Source: Microplitis mediator (taxonomy: Eukaryota > Arthropoda > Insecta > Hymenoptera > Braconidae). From it: a DNA stretch of 64,000 bases. The notes under the pieces are model-generated. The model made no database searches and had not been told where the DNA came from. It saw nothing but the letters and a program-made list of their open reading frames with translations. The DNA lies in NCBI RefSeq assembly GCF_029852145.1, contig NC_079974.1, positions 22,112,082 through 22,176,081 on the forward strand, written 5' to 3'. The position numbers and the translations under genes are program-made. Shown here in pieces: positions 1 to 10,805 of the stretch. Position 1 is the first letter of the stretch. Every line of letters begins with the position of its first letter.

Positions 1-312
1 CATTGTCACCCCCAGAAGCTTTGTGGGTATCGATAAAAATGACGTCACAATTTTTGTGCTGGGAATGGACATGCCTGCGGGTATTACTCGGCCGCCATGA
101 TCTGTACTCGCAGTACCCGCATTTGAAACGGGGGGGTCTGTTACAGGGACGATTAATATGAGAAGAATAGGCGCGATAATTTTTAAATGTTTTCTTGCAA
201 TCAGGTTTACTGCAGGTATAAATTTTCTCTGAGACTTTCAGCAGTGATCTAATTTTTGGAACCGGCTCTTCCGTGTACCTGATCCGTTTCATCACGCGCA
301 GGATTGGCAACT
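1..312 (-). CDS. lola: lola alternative terminal exon (partial, cut by window edge)
   Basis: The frame is open for 103 codons from an AG acceptor at 313-314 and runs off the window before a stop. The peptide has a C2HC finger (CSKPDC ... SSHINRPC) and a C2H2 finger (CGYC ... RRHVHSQH), joined by the family linker NRPPRFK. The exon starts with two bases completing a split codon, as all other exons of the array do. The missing part is the C-terminal tail, possibly with more fingers. It shows that the array continues beyond this window. Confidence 0.82.
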
Positions 313-652
313 CTGTAAGCAAAAAAGTATTTTTAATTAGAAAACTATTCACAGAACATATATTTATATGATTACATATTCGCATTACATAAATCTTAGG
401 TTAGATTTTCGAATAATTCGAGTCGCCATTTTGTCGGGTAAATATTTCGATAAATTACTCAGCTTTTTTTGGACAATCATTTCTGGACATTTTTTTTTTC
501 TTGTTTTCCTACTTCGACTTTTTCATGGCTGTCTTTCCTCAGAAATTTCAAATTTCGTTAACAATCACAGGACGTGTTAGTAGATAAGGTCGCAAGCAGG
601 TGACAATCTGACGGTTATACAAAACGAACCACAAAAAAGATGCGTCGCAAAC

Positions 653-785
653 TTGTCCCAGAGAGAGAATGAACTTCGAATCACCCCCACTACTGATAAT
701 TTCTAGACTGCGCATGCGTAAGGAAAAGTGGGAGGATCTTCGGTGCGTAGAGTGGGGGTAAAACTGAAAACACTCTCTAGGACAA
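653..785. mobile_element. MITE-like element, TTGTCC family, copy 1
   Basis: The ends are near-perfect inverted repeats: TTGTCCCAGAGAG at the left and CTCTCTAGGACAA at the right. The 133 bp body holds the conserved blocks GAATGAACTTCG, CACCCCCACTAC, GCGCATGCGTA and AAAAGTGGGAGG. Related copies lie at about 3217, 19929 (reversed), 23761 and 27055. There is no coding capacity, so it is a non-autonomous DNA-transposon type repeat by structure. Confidence 0.7.
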
Positions 786-921
786 TTTTATATCAACGGA
801 AAAAATAATTAATTGCTTATATTAATTTTTTTTTGTTATGTTGTGGGAAATAAAATTGATTTTTTTGTGTGTTAAATTTTATTAGTAGAATATTGGTACA
901 AAAATTAAATTATAAACATTC

Positions 922-1448
922 TTACTGGCTAGTAGACATCAGAGATTGATAATAAGACTCGGTAACAATAAAACGGTATTCTTGATCAGGGTGTTTGGTT
1001 AGTGTGTGTTTCTTAATAACGCTTTTGAAATAATGTTTAAAATCACAATAGTTACATTTGAACCGCGGCAATTTACCACATTCGTAATTAACATGATAAA
1101 TTAAATTACTCTTTGTTCTGAATTTACGCGAACAATTGGCATTCATGCAAGAAAAATCTGACTTTTCAACAACTGGGGGATTTCGCGGGCGTGATTTACC
1201 AGCAGACTCTTGGAGCTTAACGATATTCGACTCGAGACCTGGGTGACATCTGACGAGGTGTCTCTTGATGTCTGTTATTTTACGGGATCTGTAACGACAA
1301 TACCCGCATTTAAATCGAGGCGGTTGATTGCAAATGTCTCTTACATGCGTGTTAAGTGACGCCTCATTTTTAAATGTTTTGTTGCAGTTCCGTTGCCTGC
1401 ATACGTAACGCACTTGGTACATTTCCGCTAAATCCATCAGCGACACGC
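922..1448 (-). CDS. lola: lola alternative terminal exon, two finger modules
   Basis: The exon encodes 174 aa and follows an acceptor at 1449-1450. Module 1 is CRQRNC ... THVRDIC then CGYC ... RHLVRCH. Module 2 is CMNANC ... YHVNYEC then CNYC ... KHTLTKH. All sixteen zinc ligands are present. A likely poly(A) signal (AATAAA on the minus strand) lies at 878-883, about 40 bases past the stop, which fits a self-contained terminal exon. The product should be a nuclear DNA-binding tail joined to the common BTB part; targets are unknown. Confidence 0.88.
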
Positions 1449-1954
1449 CTGTAAAATAAAAAATTTTCTTTGTCAATTTTGGGATTCCCACCAGATTCAT
1501 TTTATGAAAAATTCGATTTGTTTATTAGTCGGAAAATTGCATTCATGGTTAGAACAGAAAAAAATTTGACAGTTTCCTTTACATAAATCCAAGTATTGTT
1601 TATTAGTATAAAAAAATGTTAAAATTTTTTAATGAGTATAATATTTATAATTTTTGAAATTCCACCAGTGAAAAAAAATTTTGCTCCTTGATTTTTTTTT
1701 CTTGATTGTGGAGACAAAAAAAATTATTTTCCATAAATAATTAAAATAAATTAATTGGTGTACTGGCACCTCACGAGCAGAAGTGGATCGAACTCATCAA
1801 ACTCATCTGGAAAATACACAAAATTTTTTTTTTTCAATTACAAAATAAAAATTTTTTTTGTGAGCGGATTAAATAACGAGTCTGTTAATTTATTTCGTAG
1901 TAATAATTATTTAATTGATTAATTAGTGATATAAATAAAATACATTTTAAATAT

Positions 1955-2238
1955 TTATCGCGGATTCCAATCGACGACGCGGAATTCTTCATCACGGTGC
2001 TTAGATAGTGAATGCCTTTTTATTTTATTACGCGTGACTGAACGATATGAGCAGTAGAAGCACTGGAACCTTTGAATTTTGCTGCACTGAGTTTTCAAAT
2101 GTGACAGCAAATTTTTTTTCCACACGAATTCGCGCCTGCATGCGTTATTCGGGCACACATATACCGTTTTATGTTTTTTATGCCTGGGAAAAAATACTTG
2201 ACTGAGTTCCCCCTGCATCGTCCAAGGACCCAGGAATC
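1955..2238 (-). CDS. lola: lola alternative terminal exon, one finger module
   Basis: The exon encodes 93 aa; the acceptor is at 2239-2240 after a T-rich tract. One module only: CPNNAC ... SHLKTQC (C2HC) and CFYC ... RHSLSKH (C2H2). A short basic stretch (PRHKKHK) precedes the first finger. The linker SKIQRFQ departs from the usual GKPPRFK, marking this as one of the more diverged copies. Intact. Confidence 0.86.
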
Positions 2239-2397
2239 CTGAAAAAAAAAAATAACAATAGCTGGTTAATTTTTTTTATTATTAATTAGAAACAAAACTA
2301 AACACACAATTAATTTAATTATTAATTAAAAAAAAAAATACAAAAATTTTCTTCAAGTGAAATAAATATTTTTATTTTTTAATTGATAAAAAAAAAA

Positions 2398-2762
2398 TTA
2401 TAAATTATATTTGTAGTAACGCATTCTAATGAGATCAACATTTTGATTCGCGTGCCGATGCTTGGCGTGTCTTTTTACGTCAGTGACTCTGACTGATCTG
2501 TAGGGACAATATGGACACTTATATTTACGCGGTTGACCGCACAAATATCTCATGTGACCGTTCAAATATCTTTGGCTCTTAAAAACACTTTTGCAATTAG
2601 GGTTCGGGCATGGAAATTTTTTAACTTGAGTTTCAAATAAATTGGGCGCCATTCCTGGGACCGGGTCTTGGTTCTGTGAATTATTTTGTGGATCCGCTTG
2701 TTCATATTTAGATTGGTACGAATCCGCGAAGCCGTACCAAGATAAATTTGAAACTGCAAGTC
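2398..2762 (-). CDS. lola: lola alternative terminal exon, one finger module
   Basis: The exon encodes 120 aa; the acceptor is at 2763-2764. About 60 residues of polar, N/Q-rich linker lead into CPNPNC ... GHMRYLC and CPYC ... RHAKHRH. The peptide ends about 15 residues after the second finger. All ligands are present. It lies 160 bases upstream of the next exon in the array, with no sign of a separate promoter. Confidence 0.87.
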
Positions 2763-3216
2763 CTAGAAAATAAAAAAACATTTTTATTTATTTCCGGTCT
2801 TTGTTTTATTTTTTGAGGGTGCGTGCGCATAAAAATAAAAACACCATAACCTTAATAATATAAATAACAAATAGATTTTTTATTTTTTCATTTAGTGAAA
2901 ATATAAACTTATAATTAATAGTACTTTTAATTATGCCCTTGAAAAATTAATTATTTAATTAAACATTTTATTTTGCGCGGCAAAATAGAGGTCAGTTGTG
3001 TATTTTTAGGGCATTCTCAACCCCCCACTTTTTTAAAATTTTATCAATCAATTACAAAAAGTGCAGCGTAATTATAATCCGCCGAAATAGATTTTTTGAA
3101 AAAAATTTTGAGTTGTCATCAATTAGGAATCAAACGAAATCTGGTCAGTAAATTTTACCCTAAAAAATTTGACATCTCAAATTATCACGTAAAAATTTTA
3201 TTAAAATTTACTCGAA

Positions 3217-3352
3217 CTTCTCCTAGAGAGAGAATGAACTTCGGATCTCCCCCACTACCAAATATTTCTTAACTGCGCATGCGTAAAGAAAAGTGGGAGA
3301 ATAGTACATCAAATATCTAGAGTGGGAGTAAAGACCGAAAACACCCGAGGTT
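3217..3352. mobile_element. MITE-like element, TTGTCC family, copy 2 (worn ends)
   Basis: It aligns by eye with the copy at 653-785: CTAGAGAGAGAATGAACTTCG, CCCCCACTACC, CTGCGCATGCGTAAAG, AAAAGTGGGAG, then AGAGTGGGAGTAAAG. The right terminal repeat has decayed (ACACCCGAGG), so the right boundary is approximate. It occupies the 0.8 kb spacer between the exons at 2398 and 3589. Confidence 0.6.
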
Positions 3353-3588
3353 AAGAAATTTCCGTTCGTGGGAATTTCGAAGTCCATTCAAGTAAATTTT
3401 AGTAAAATCCTATAATTCGAAATGTCAAATTTCGCGGGCTAAATTTCAAGTGAATATTTTGAAAAAGTAGGGGATGTCTGAGCATGCGCTTAACAATTCA
3501 TAATACAGGACAATGACAGCTGTCTTGTCTATGATTAATTAATAAATAATTTGATTTAACAATAAATTTTTGTAACAATTAACATTAA

Positions 3589-3905
3589 TTAGTACATTGT
3601 CTTCCTTTTTTGAATTCTATAGAGTTCGATAACTGGCGTGATTCCGTCCCGATGTTTGGTTATCGAATGTCTTCTCACATCTTTCCGCCATGTTGTCTGA
3701 TAATCACAGTGCGGGCACTTGAATCTCGGTGGTTTGCCACAATGATAAGACATATGACTGCGCAAATTGTAATGCGAACTAAACACACTTCTACAGTTTG
3801 AATTCGGACATGAATATTTTATTGTCTGATGTGATCTTGACCTGCGCATGACCTCATGCCGCATACTTACGGGATCGTAATGATGAAAAATAATCTGCTT
3901 ATTAT
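3589..3905 (-). CDS. lola: lola alternative terminal exon, one finger module
   Basis: The exon encodes 104 aa; the acceptor (TTTTAG) is at 3906-3907. The fingers are CPNSNC ... SHMSYHC and CPHC ... RHSITKH, joined by GKPPRFK. A short basic segment (MRRSRSH) precedes the fingers. All eight ligands are present. An ATG inside the exon can make it look like a free-standing gene, but the frame is open up to the splice site. Confidence 0.87.
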
Positions 3906-4075
3906 CTAAAACAAATTAATTATTTTATTGTTAATAAATTATTTCATTTACTATTTAAATTATCACTTAATAATTTTAACAAACAGGTAATTAGTAATTA
4001 CTAATTAGTGATTAGTAAATTTAATATAAGTAAGTAATTAATGAATTTTATTTTTTTTTTGGTAATAAATTACAA

Positions 4076-4557
4076 TTATTTTTTAAACAAATTAACAACA
4101 AAAGTTTGCTGGCCAGGATGAATTTTACTCGCGTGTTTTTTGACGTCGGCGGCCCATTTTGACAAGTAGTCGCAGTACGGGCATTTGAATCTTGGCGGTT
4201 TTCCGCAGACAAATTTTATGTGACGATTCAACTCGTAACTGCTAGTGTACGATTTGAAACAATTTTTGTTCGGGCAATTGTACACAGTGGGAGTTTGTAC
4301 CGCAGTTTGAACTTCATCACCGACACGTGGTCTCTCTACTTCCGGGTGATAATTATTCGTGTGTTTTTCCATACTAAATTTAGTGTGAGACTGGTAATTG
4401 CAGTCCGTACAATTATATTTAGGCAGTTGTCGGCAGTGGACACTCATGTGCGTCATCAGATGTCGCCGCTCTCTGAAAACGCTTGCGCAGTACGCGTTCG
4501 GGCAGTGATACGTCACAGGTTTTCCTGCTGCCCCTCGTCGGAATTTATATGGAATTA
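4076..4557 (-). CDS. lola: lola alternative terminal exon, two finger modules
   Basis: The exon encodes 159 aa; the acceptor is at 4558-4559. Module 1 is CPNAYC ... THMSVHC and CTDC ... KHTNNYH. Module 2 is CPNKNC ... RHIKFVC and CPYC ... KHASKIH. The between-module spacer is about 20 residues. All ligands are intact. Module 2 resembles the module in the exon at 19107 (DYLSKW against EHQSKW), which suggests ancient duplication inside the array. Confidence 0.88.
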
Positions 4558-4745
4558 CTGTAAAAAAAATTTACGTTTTGTTAATTTAATTATTTTTACT
4601 CATCTTAATTAAAAAAAAAAAAAAATGCATTCGTGTAAAATTTACATGCGAAATAAAAATAACCGTTGGTTTAAATGATAAAATTTTAATTCAAAAACAA
4701 AAAATACAAAGTGGTTGTAATGAGTCATAAAAAAAAAAATTTCTG

Positions 4746-5152
4746 TTAATCAAAATGTTTGCGACGATGGCCTTCCATCTGTCTGCGGGTATCACATTCA
4801 AAAAAACAGTCAGGGCAACAGTATTTTGATGTTTTACCACAGGAATATTTTGTGTGACGAATTAATTCGTCTTTTGTGTAAAAGTAACTCGAGCAACTTT
4901 GAGTGTTGGGACAGAAAAATTTATCAGAGATTTTAGTCGATGGGTTCCATAACTCAATTACCATAGACTGGTTCTTGTGGTAACGCTCAGCGTGTCTTGA
5001 AAAATTTTTCCGCTCAACCGAATCGTAATTACAGTGAGAACATTTGAATCGCGGCGGCTTCCCGCATTTAAAATTCATGTGATGCAATAAAGTTACGTTT
5101 TTTTTGAACACTTTTTTGCAATTTTTATTCGGACATGGAAAACTTTCTTCTG
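4746..5152 (-). CDS. lola: lola alternative terminal exon, two finger modules
   Basis: The exon encodes 134 aa; the acceptor is at 5153-5154. Module 1 is CPNKNC ... HHMNFKC and CSHC ... RHAERYH. Module 2 is CPNTQSC (a C-x5-C spacing, one residue longer than usual) ... RHTKYSC, then CPDC ... GHRRKH. The protein ends two residues after the last zinc histidine, with H-x3-H instead of H-x4-H. Confidence 0.86.
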
Positions 5153-5421
5153 CTGTAACAGAAAAAATTTTGAAACTTAACTTCGATACTTATCTAGAAA
5201 ATTATCAAATTAAGATAAATTTTGATAGTCACTGAAAAATTTGACAGATAAAATTATTTTGTTTTAAATTTTATTTTATAATTAAAGTTAAATGTAAAAA
5301 TATAAATTACAAAATTTTTTCAGTCTTTTTGATTTACAAGAGCCAGTAAAAAATTTTATTGTCAAAAAAACATCTAATGCCGAAAAAAAAATAAGCGGTA
5401 ATTTTTAAAAAATTTAAAAAT

Positions 5422-5855
5422 TCAGTTCCGAAAAAGGCGCGAAAAATAATTAGGATGCACGTCATTGACATGCTGACTGTAGCCAGCAAACCACGGGGAC
5501 TTAAAAGAACATGCGGGGCACTGATACATTCGTAATTTACCGCACTCTTTAATATGACGCTCATATTCTTCTCTGTTGTAAAAAAATTTTCTGCACGTAC
5601 TATTCGCACAATAAATTTTAATCCCATTATTATTTCTTACAAAAGATTTTCCGATTTCCATAATCGCAATATTTTCAATACAATGATTTTTTTTCCCATG
5701 TTTTTTAACCCTTATTTTATTACACGAAATAAACTCGCACTTTGAGCATTTGAATTTCACCGCCTGCGCACAACCCTTCCGATGTTTCCTCAGTGATCTT
5801 TTGCTATAGAAAGTTCTGTCACATCCCGCATTGCGGCATTTTAATTTTAAATTTT
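5422..5855 (-). CDS. lola: lola alternative terminal exon, two finger modules, diverged
   Basis: The exon encodes 143 aa; the acceptor is at 5856-5857. The fingers are CRNAGC ... KHRKGC, CSKC ... KHGKKNH, CANSTC ... RHIKEC and CPAC ... QHVNDVH. Both C2HC fingers use H-x3-C rather than H-x4-C, and the linkers (AQAVKFK, GKLRMYQ) lack the PPRF signature. This is one of the most diverged two-module copies, yet every ligand is kept, so it is probably functional. Confidence 0.84.
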
Positions 5856-6039
5856 CTGTAAACCAAAAATAAAAAAAAAAAAAATTAATTCAAATAAAAA
5901 AAAAAAATCACAGTAACGAGCCTTAAAAATTTTTTTCCAACAATTATTATTCAAAAATCCACCACATAACAAACCCTTGACATAAAACTACACAATTAAT
6001 TTCTAATTAATTAATTAATTAAACAAATAAAAATAATTT

Positions 6040-6575
6040 CTAATTATAATTAAAAGGGAAGACATTGATATTCATTCCAGGATGACGAGTATGGACATGC
6101 CTCCGAGTATTTTTGCTCCACTTGGACTGATAGGGACAGTACGGGCATTTGAATTTTGGCGGTTTTCCACAGTAATTATTAATATGACGATTTAATTCAC
6201 TCTGTGAATTATAAACACTCGGACAATTGTCATTAGGACACGCGTAACGTTTCACGGTATTTGCGTACTGGTTCCACTGGTCAACCACCAGAGTTTCCTG
6301 GTCCAAGTGCTGGGTGTTCGCGTGTCTCACAACGACCCCAGATTCCCAGGCGTAAAAGTCGCAGCTGGAACATTTGAATCTCGGCAGTTTCCCGCAGTCA
6401 TTATTCACATGTTTGGTAAAACTTTCTCTTGTCTGAAATACTTTACCGCAATTTTTATTAGGGCATACGTTATTTATTTCAATTATTTCAATCGGACAAG
6501 ACGGGTCGTTTTCGATAATCGGTCCTCGGCTTCTGTTTGCATTCATTGGGAATACAAGCATTGGATTTTTATACT
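6040..6575 (-). CDS. lola: lola alternative terminal exon, two finger modules
   Basis: The exon encodes 177 aa; the acceptor is at 6576-6577. After an acidic linker the fingers are CPNKNC ... KHVNNDC, CSSC ... RHANTQH, CPNDNC ... RHINNYC and CPYC ... RHVHTRH. All ligands are present. The spacer between modules (about 20 residues with WNQYANT) resembles the WNHST and WNPST spacers of the exons at 6763 and 4746, so these three form a local subfamily. Confidence 0.88.
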
Positions 6576-6762
6576 CTGAAAAATAAAAATTGAAATCCAA
6601 CATTACTATTAATTACCACAAGTGCAAAATTATTTACAGTAAAAATTAATTTTTCATGCGCAATTTTTAAGTCCCAGTTAAAAAATTAAATTAAAAAAAA
6701 ACAACACAATTTAAATCTTCAGAAATGATTTATTTTAAAAAGTCAGGCAGAAATTGTTCGAT

Positions 6763-7268
6763 TTAATTTAAATCTATAGTAAGTATACGAGATTCTTCAC
6801 CAGGATGACTGTCACTGACATGTTTCCTGGTTTTTTTAGATGAATGAGAAAAAAAGGGGCAGTGCGGACACTTGTAATTCTGTCGTTTGGCGCACTCGTG
6901 AATAATGTGACGATTAAGTTCACCCTGGCTGTAGTAAACGCGGTCGCAGTTCGTACTCGGGCACCCGAAGATGCCCTGAGTCGAGTGATTCCACAACTGA
7001 GCTATAGAAACTTTCTCGCCTAGGTGATATTTTTCAGCGTGTCTTTGTATTCTCGAGCGCTCCCAGGAGTCGAAGCTACAGAGCGAACATTTGAACCTCG
7101 GGGGTTTCCCGCACTCGAAGTTTATGTGATAAATCAGCGTTTTTTTGCTCCTGAAGGCCCTCGGACATCCGTCTTTCGTGCATTTGAATTTCGGAGCTTC
7201 GCTTTTCGGGCGTTTGCGCACAACTGGATTATAGTCATACTCAACTGTAAATAAATACGGCAGTATAT
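6763..7268 (-). CDS. lola: lola alternative terminal exon, two finger modules, two usable acceptors
   Basis: The exon encodes up to 167 aa. Fingers: CTKDGC ... YHINFEC, CSLC ... RHAEKYH, CPSTNC ... RHIIHEC, CPHC ... KHVSDSH. Two AG acceptors fit the array phase, at 7269-7270 (TATTTTGCAG) and 7245-7246 (TTATTTACAG); the upstream one has the longer T tract and is used here. The choice adds or removes eight residues before the fingers. A basic patch (VVRKRPK) precedes finger 1. Confidence 0.86.
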
Positions 7269-7409
7269 CTGCAAAATATAAAAAAAATTTTTATTAATAA
7301 AAATTACCAATTTTTTTATAAATTTTTTTATTTTTTAAGTAAATGCGCAATTATTTTGAATAAAATTAATATTTCTTTTTAAAATGTATATATATGTAAA
7401 TATACTTTA

Positions 7410-7849
7410 TTAATATGTACAATTACTATTGATATGTTTCAACCAACTACTCTTATATTTATATATTTTTTTGCAATCTAATTTAGGGCAGACAAAATGT
7501 TCTGATTGATCGGGCTCGGAAAATTTCGAATCTCGTGTGACCTCAAAATTATAATTATTTTCGGGCATGGATTTATTCGGAGATCGATATTTTTGATTGA
7601 GTGCGTGATCGAAGTATTTGTCGATGACCAGAATTTTGCAGTGGGGGTGAAGTCGCTCGATATGTTTCTTAACATCCTGAGAATACTTTGCCTCGTAAAT
7701 GCAATACGAGCATTTGTACCTCGGAGGTTTGCCGCACTGGTAATTAACGTGGGTCACTAAATTCCGATGCTGCTTAAAGATACTCCGGCAATTGAAATTC
7801 GGGCACCGGAATCTGGCTGTTGGTTCTGAGTGCGGCGCGTAGTGAAATC
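7410..7849 (-). CDS. lola: lola alternative terminal exon, three fingers (fourth missing)
   Basis: The exon encodes 145 aa; the acceptor is at 7850-7851. Module 1 is complete (CPNFNC ... THVNYQC; CSYC ... KHIERLH). After a spacer of about 45 residues comes a lone C2HC finger (CPKLDC ... KHINSNC), and the protein stops two residues later. The C2H2 partner is absent. The same arrangement occurs in the exon at 20874, so it may be a stable variant rather than decay. Confidence 0.85.
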
Positions 7850-8909
7850 CTAAAAAAATAAAAAAAATTTTTTTGTTAGTCGAGGATTCAAAATATGAAA
7901 TTTTTTGCGGGAAAATAAATTAAAATTTTTTTTCTATTATTTAGTAAATATTTATTGTGGTTTTTAGAATCACATGAGTTGTGTATATGTATATATTTAT
8001 ATTTATATATATAGTAAATTTGATAAATTCGTGTTCGTCACTTTAGAAATTTTTATTAAAAGTGGAATTTTTTTTTTTATTGTGGGCACAAAAAAATGAG
8101 GTTTGAAAATAGAGGAATTTTACGATAAAAATTACTGTGGTCATTTAAATTTTTTAGTTTTTTATCTAAATATATATGATATAATTTCAAGTCAGAACGA
8201 GAAAATATGAAGCCTTTTTTTAAATTAACCGGCTAATCACAATAAATATACAATTTATACGATTGCTATCCGCAAAATTAACAACACAATGTAGCCTACA
8301 ATTATTTTTTTGTACAGAAATTCAATTAACGGACGACAGATGGCGCATTAGAGGTTCGAAATTCTTACGGTAATTTTTACTATGGAATTCTTTGAAAGTT
8401 TGGTAACTTTTTGTAATAAACCTAAATTAGTACTAACACAAAAAAAAAAACAAATTCGTACGACGTTTATTAATTAATTTGAACTCCATGTTTTTACAAA
8501 ATATCCTGGTAAATTTTTCTGTTCGCTCAAAATTTTTAATTATCAATAATTCAAAGAAATGATCTGAAATTTTTTAAAAAATTTCTGTCTTAACATTTCG
8601 GTTGTGAATCGAGATTTTTGTCAAGGGTTCAATTCAGAACCCGATTTATTACAGAAAAATTTACCATGGAAAAAAAATATCAAAATTAAAAAAATTACAT
8701 TTTTACTTCTCCTGAAAAATTTAAAAAATGGAAACTTAACTGAGAACGTCAGTAGTTAATAATTATACGCAAAAAAAGTACAAATTACTGTGACAGAAAT
8801 TTAAATTTTTACCGCGACAATTTTTTGCCGCCAAATATTTGAACATTTTCCTGGTAAAAATTTCTCTCAGTAATTTTTACTGCTATAAAAAAATAAAAAA
8901 TATGAAAGT
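7850..8909. other. spacer without recognisable gene
   Basis: About 1.06 kb of AT-rich sequence between two lola exons. I see no finger-like codons, acceptor-plus-frame combination or TIR element in it on either strand. It is one of the longest empty spacers in the distal array, so an exon lost here or a regulatory segment is possible but unsupported. Confidence 0.6.
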
Positions 8910-9460
8910 TTACGCCAAGACTGTTTGGTTTCCTTTGATAATCCAAACATCAAGATGGGGATGAACGTTACGAATATGACGTCTTACATCGAACCCATTT
9001 TTGGCGCGAAATTCGCAGTAGGGGCATCGAAAACGCGGGGGTTTGACGCAGTTAAATTGATAATGATGAGTTAGCTCAAATTTTGTGCTGAACTTCATAG
9101 AACAGTTACTATTAGGGCATGCGTAAACGCGAGATTTGACTGTTTTCGGTGGCTTTTTCGGGGCTTCAGTCTTCTTCGAAGAAAGCGGTCCCGGTCGTTG
9201 CTGCCGGTCGTGACGTTTCAAGTGCCGAGTGAACAGACGTTTTATCGGCGACAAATAATCGCAGTAAGGGCACTCGTAATTAACGGCTTTGCCGCACGCA
9301 CTGCGCATGTGTTTTGTCAAACTGCTCTTGTTCTTAAAAACGTTACTGCAATTAACATTCGGGCACTCGTATTTGCAGGCCGGTTGGTACTCATTGTCTT
9401 CGTCTTCCGGTGGTCCGATTAGCCCAAGTCTTATCAGCCTCACCACGGGTGTTTTCAGTC
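8910..9460 (-). CDS. lola: lola alternative terminal exon, two finger modules
   Basis: The exon encodes 182 aa; the acceptor is at 9461-9462. Fingers: CPNVNC ... KHMRSAC, CPYC ... RHLKRH (H-x3-H), CPNSNC ... HHYQFNC, CPYC ... RHIRNVH. The spacer between modules is unusually basic and proline-rich (KKTEAPKKPPK), about 30 residues. All ligands are kept. About 1 kb without a coding region separates it from the next exon downstream. Confidence 0.87.
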
Positions 9461-9822
9461 CTGGAAAACAAAAAATATAAAAATATATTAGACCAATAGT
9501 TCAAAATTTCAGCCGCGGTTTTTTAAAACAAAAATTTCTTTGAAATGGTGCAGGATTTTTGGAGTAAAAAAAATTATTAATTAATGAACGTGTAAGAGAA
9601 ATAATTTAAGAGCGATATATTTACAAAAAAATACATAGTAATTTTTAAAAGATTTATTTATATTTATTACAGTAATTAAAATTCATAAATTCCTGTAAAT
9701 ATTTTTAAAAAATTCGGTTTTTTAAAATTTATTATTAACTAGATATATATTTTTAAAACACGATTTATAATCAAATATATTTATATTAATATATATTTCA
9801 ATAAAAATAATTTAGTTGAAGT

Positions 9823-9894
9823 CCTGATTAAAAACTCCGAACGCACCCGAGCGAATCCGATTGAGTTTCGTCAGATTCGGAGTTTTTAATCAGG
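9823..9894. repeat. perfect 19-bp inverted repeat (hairpin)
   Basis: The arms CCTGATTAAAAACTCCGAA (9823-9841) and its exact reverse complement (9876-9894) flank a 34-base loop. It lies in the spacer between the exons at 8910 and 9975, upstream of one acceptor and downstream of the other exon's stop. It could be a tiny foldback element, a transcript hairpin or a remnant MITE. Confidence 0.75.
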
Positions 9895-9974
9895 GAGATC
9901 CTTAGATACTAAACTATAAAATTTTCAGGTAATGTAAGACCTTCAACAATTAATAAGTAAGTAATCAATAAAAA

Positions 9975-10525
9975 TTACTGATGTTTTTGCTCGATAACAT
10001 CAACATCCTTGCCAGGATGAATGGCCAAAATATGATGGCAAATGTCCGCAGTGCGCTTGGACTGATGCTCGCAATACGGACACTTGAACCTCGGCGGCTT
10101 GCCACAGTAATGCTTAATATGAAAATTCAAAGTACTTTTCTGCGCGAAAGTGCTCTTGCAATTAGGATTAGGACACGAGAACCTGTTCGATGATTTCCCG
10201 TCCAAGTTGTTGAGTTCAATGACCTCAATCTTCTGGCTCGGATGCTGGGACTTCGCGTGCCGGGTTATCTTAGCCTTCTCCCACGAGTCATAATTACAGT
10301 GCGAGCATTTGAATCTCGGCGGTTTTCCACATTCAAATTTCATATGCCGCGTCAAGTGTTTCCTCCACTTAAAAGCACTTGTGCAATTAGCATTGGGGCA
10401 CTTGTACTTAACCTGTACATTTTCCGGCGGGATATAGTCTACGTCATCGCTCTCAGTTTTAATTACCGTAGCAATAGAAACACCCGTTCCTAGACTCGTT
10501 AATTCAAAGACCGGGGTTTGAAATT
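9975..10525 (-). CDS. lola: lola alternative terminal exon, tandem family (two modules)
   Basis: The exon encodes 182 aa; the acceptor is at 10526-10527. The N-terminal linker (TSLGTGVS ... ESDDVDY ... PPENVQV) and first finger are shared with the exons at 10806, 11580, 12410 and 13206. Fingers: CPNANC ... RHMKFEC, CSHC ... RHAKSQH, CPNPNC ... FHIKHYC, CPYC ... HHILAIH. The second half (CSHCNYDSWEKAK onwards) differs from the other copies, so this is a family outlier or a recombinant. All ligands are intact. Confidence 0.88.
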
Positions 10526-10805
10526 CTGAAAAATAAAAATTTTATCATCAAATTAATGAAAATTTTTTTTTGCAAATTTATTGTTTGTAAACTTAAGTGA
10601 TATTTTATTTTTCCATTACTATTTTACATCAGGGAAATCCAAACTTTACATGCGTCATTTAAAAAAAAAAAAATTTAAGGAATATTTCCTAAAAAAAAAG
10701 CTAAAAAATTTCAGAATTAATTATGAAATTTTTTTATATCTCCTTAATTATATTTATTTATATTTATGACACTTATAATGAGTTACAATTATTAATGATT
10801 AATGA

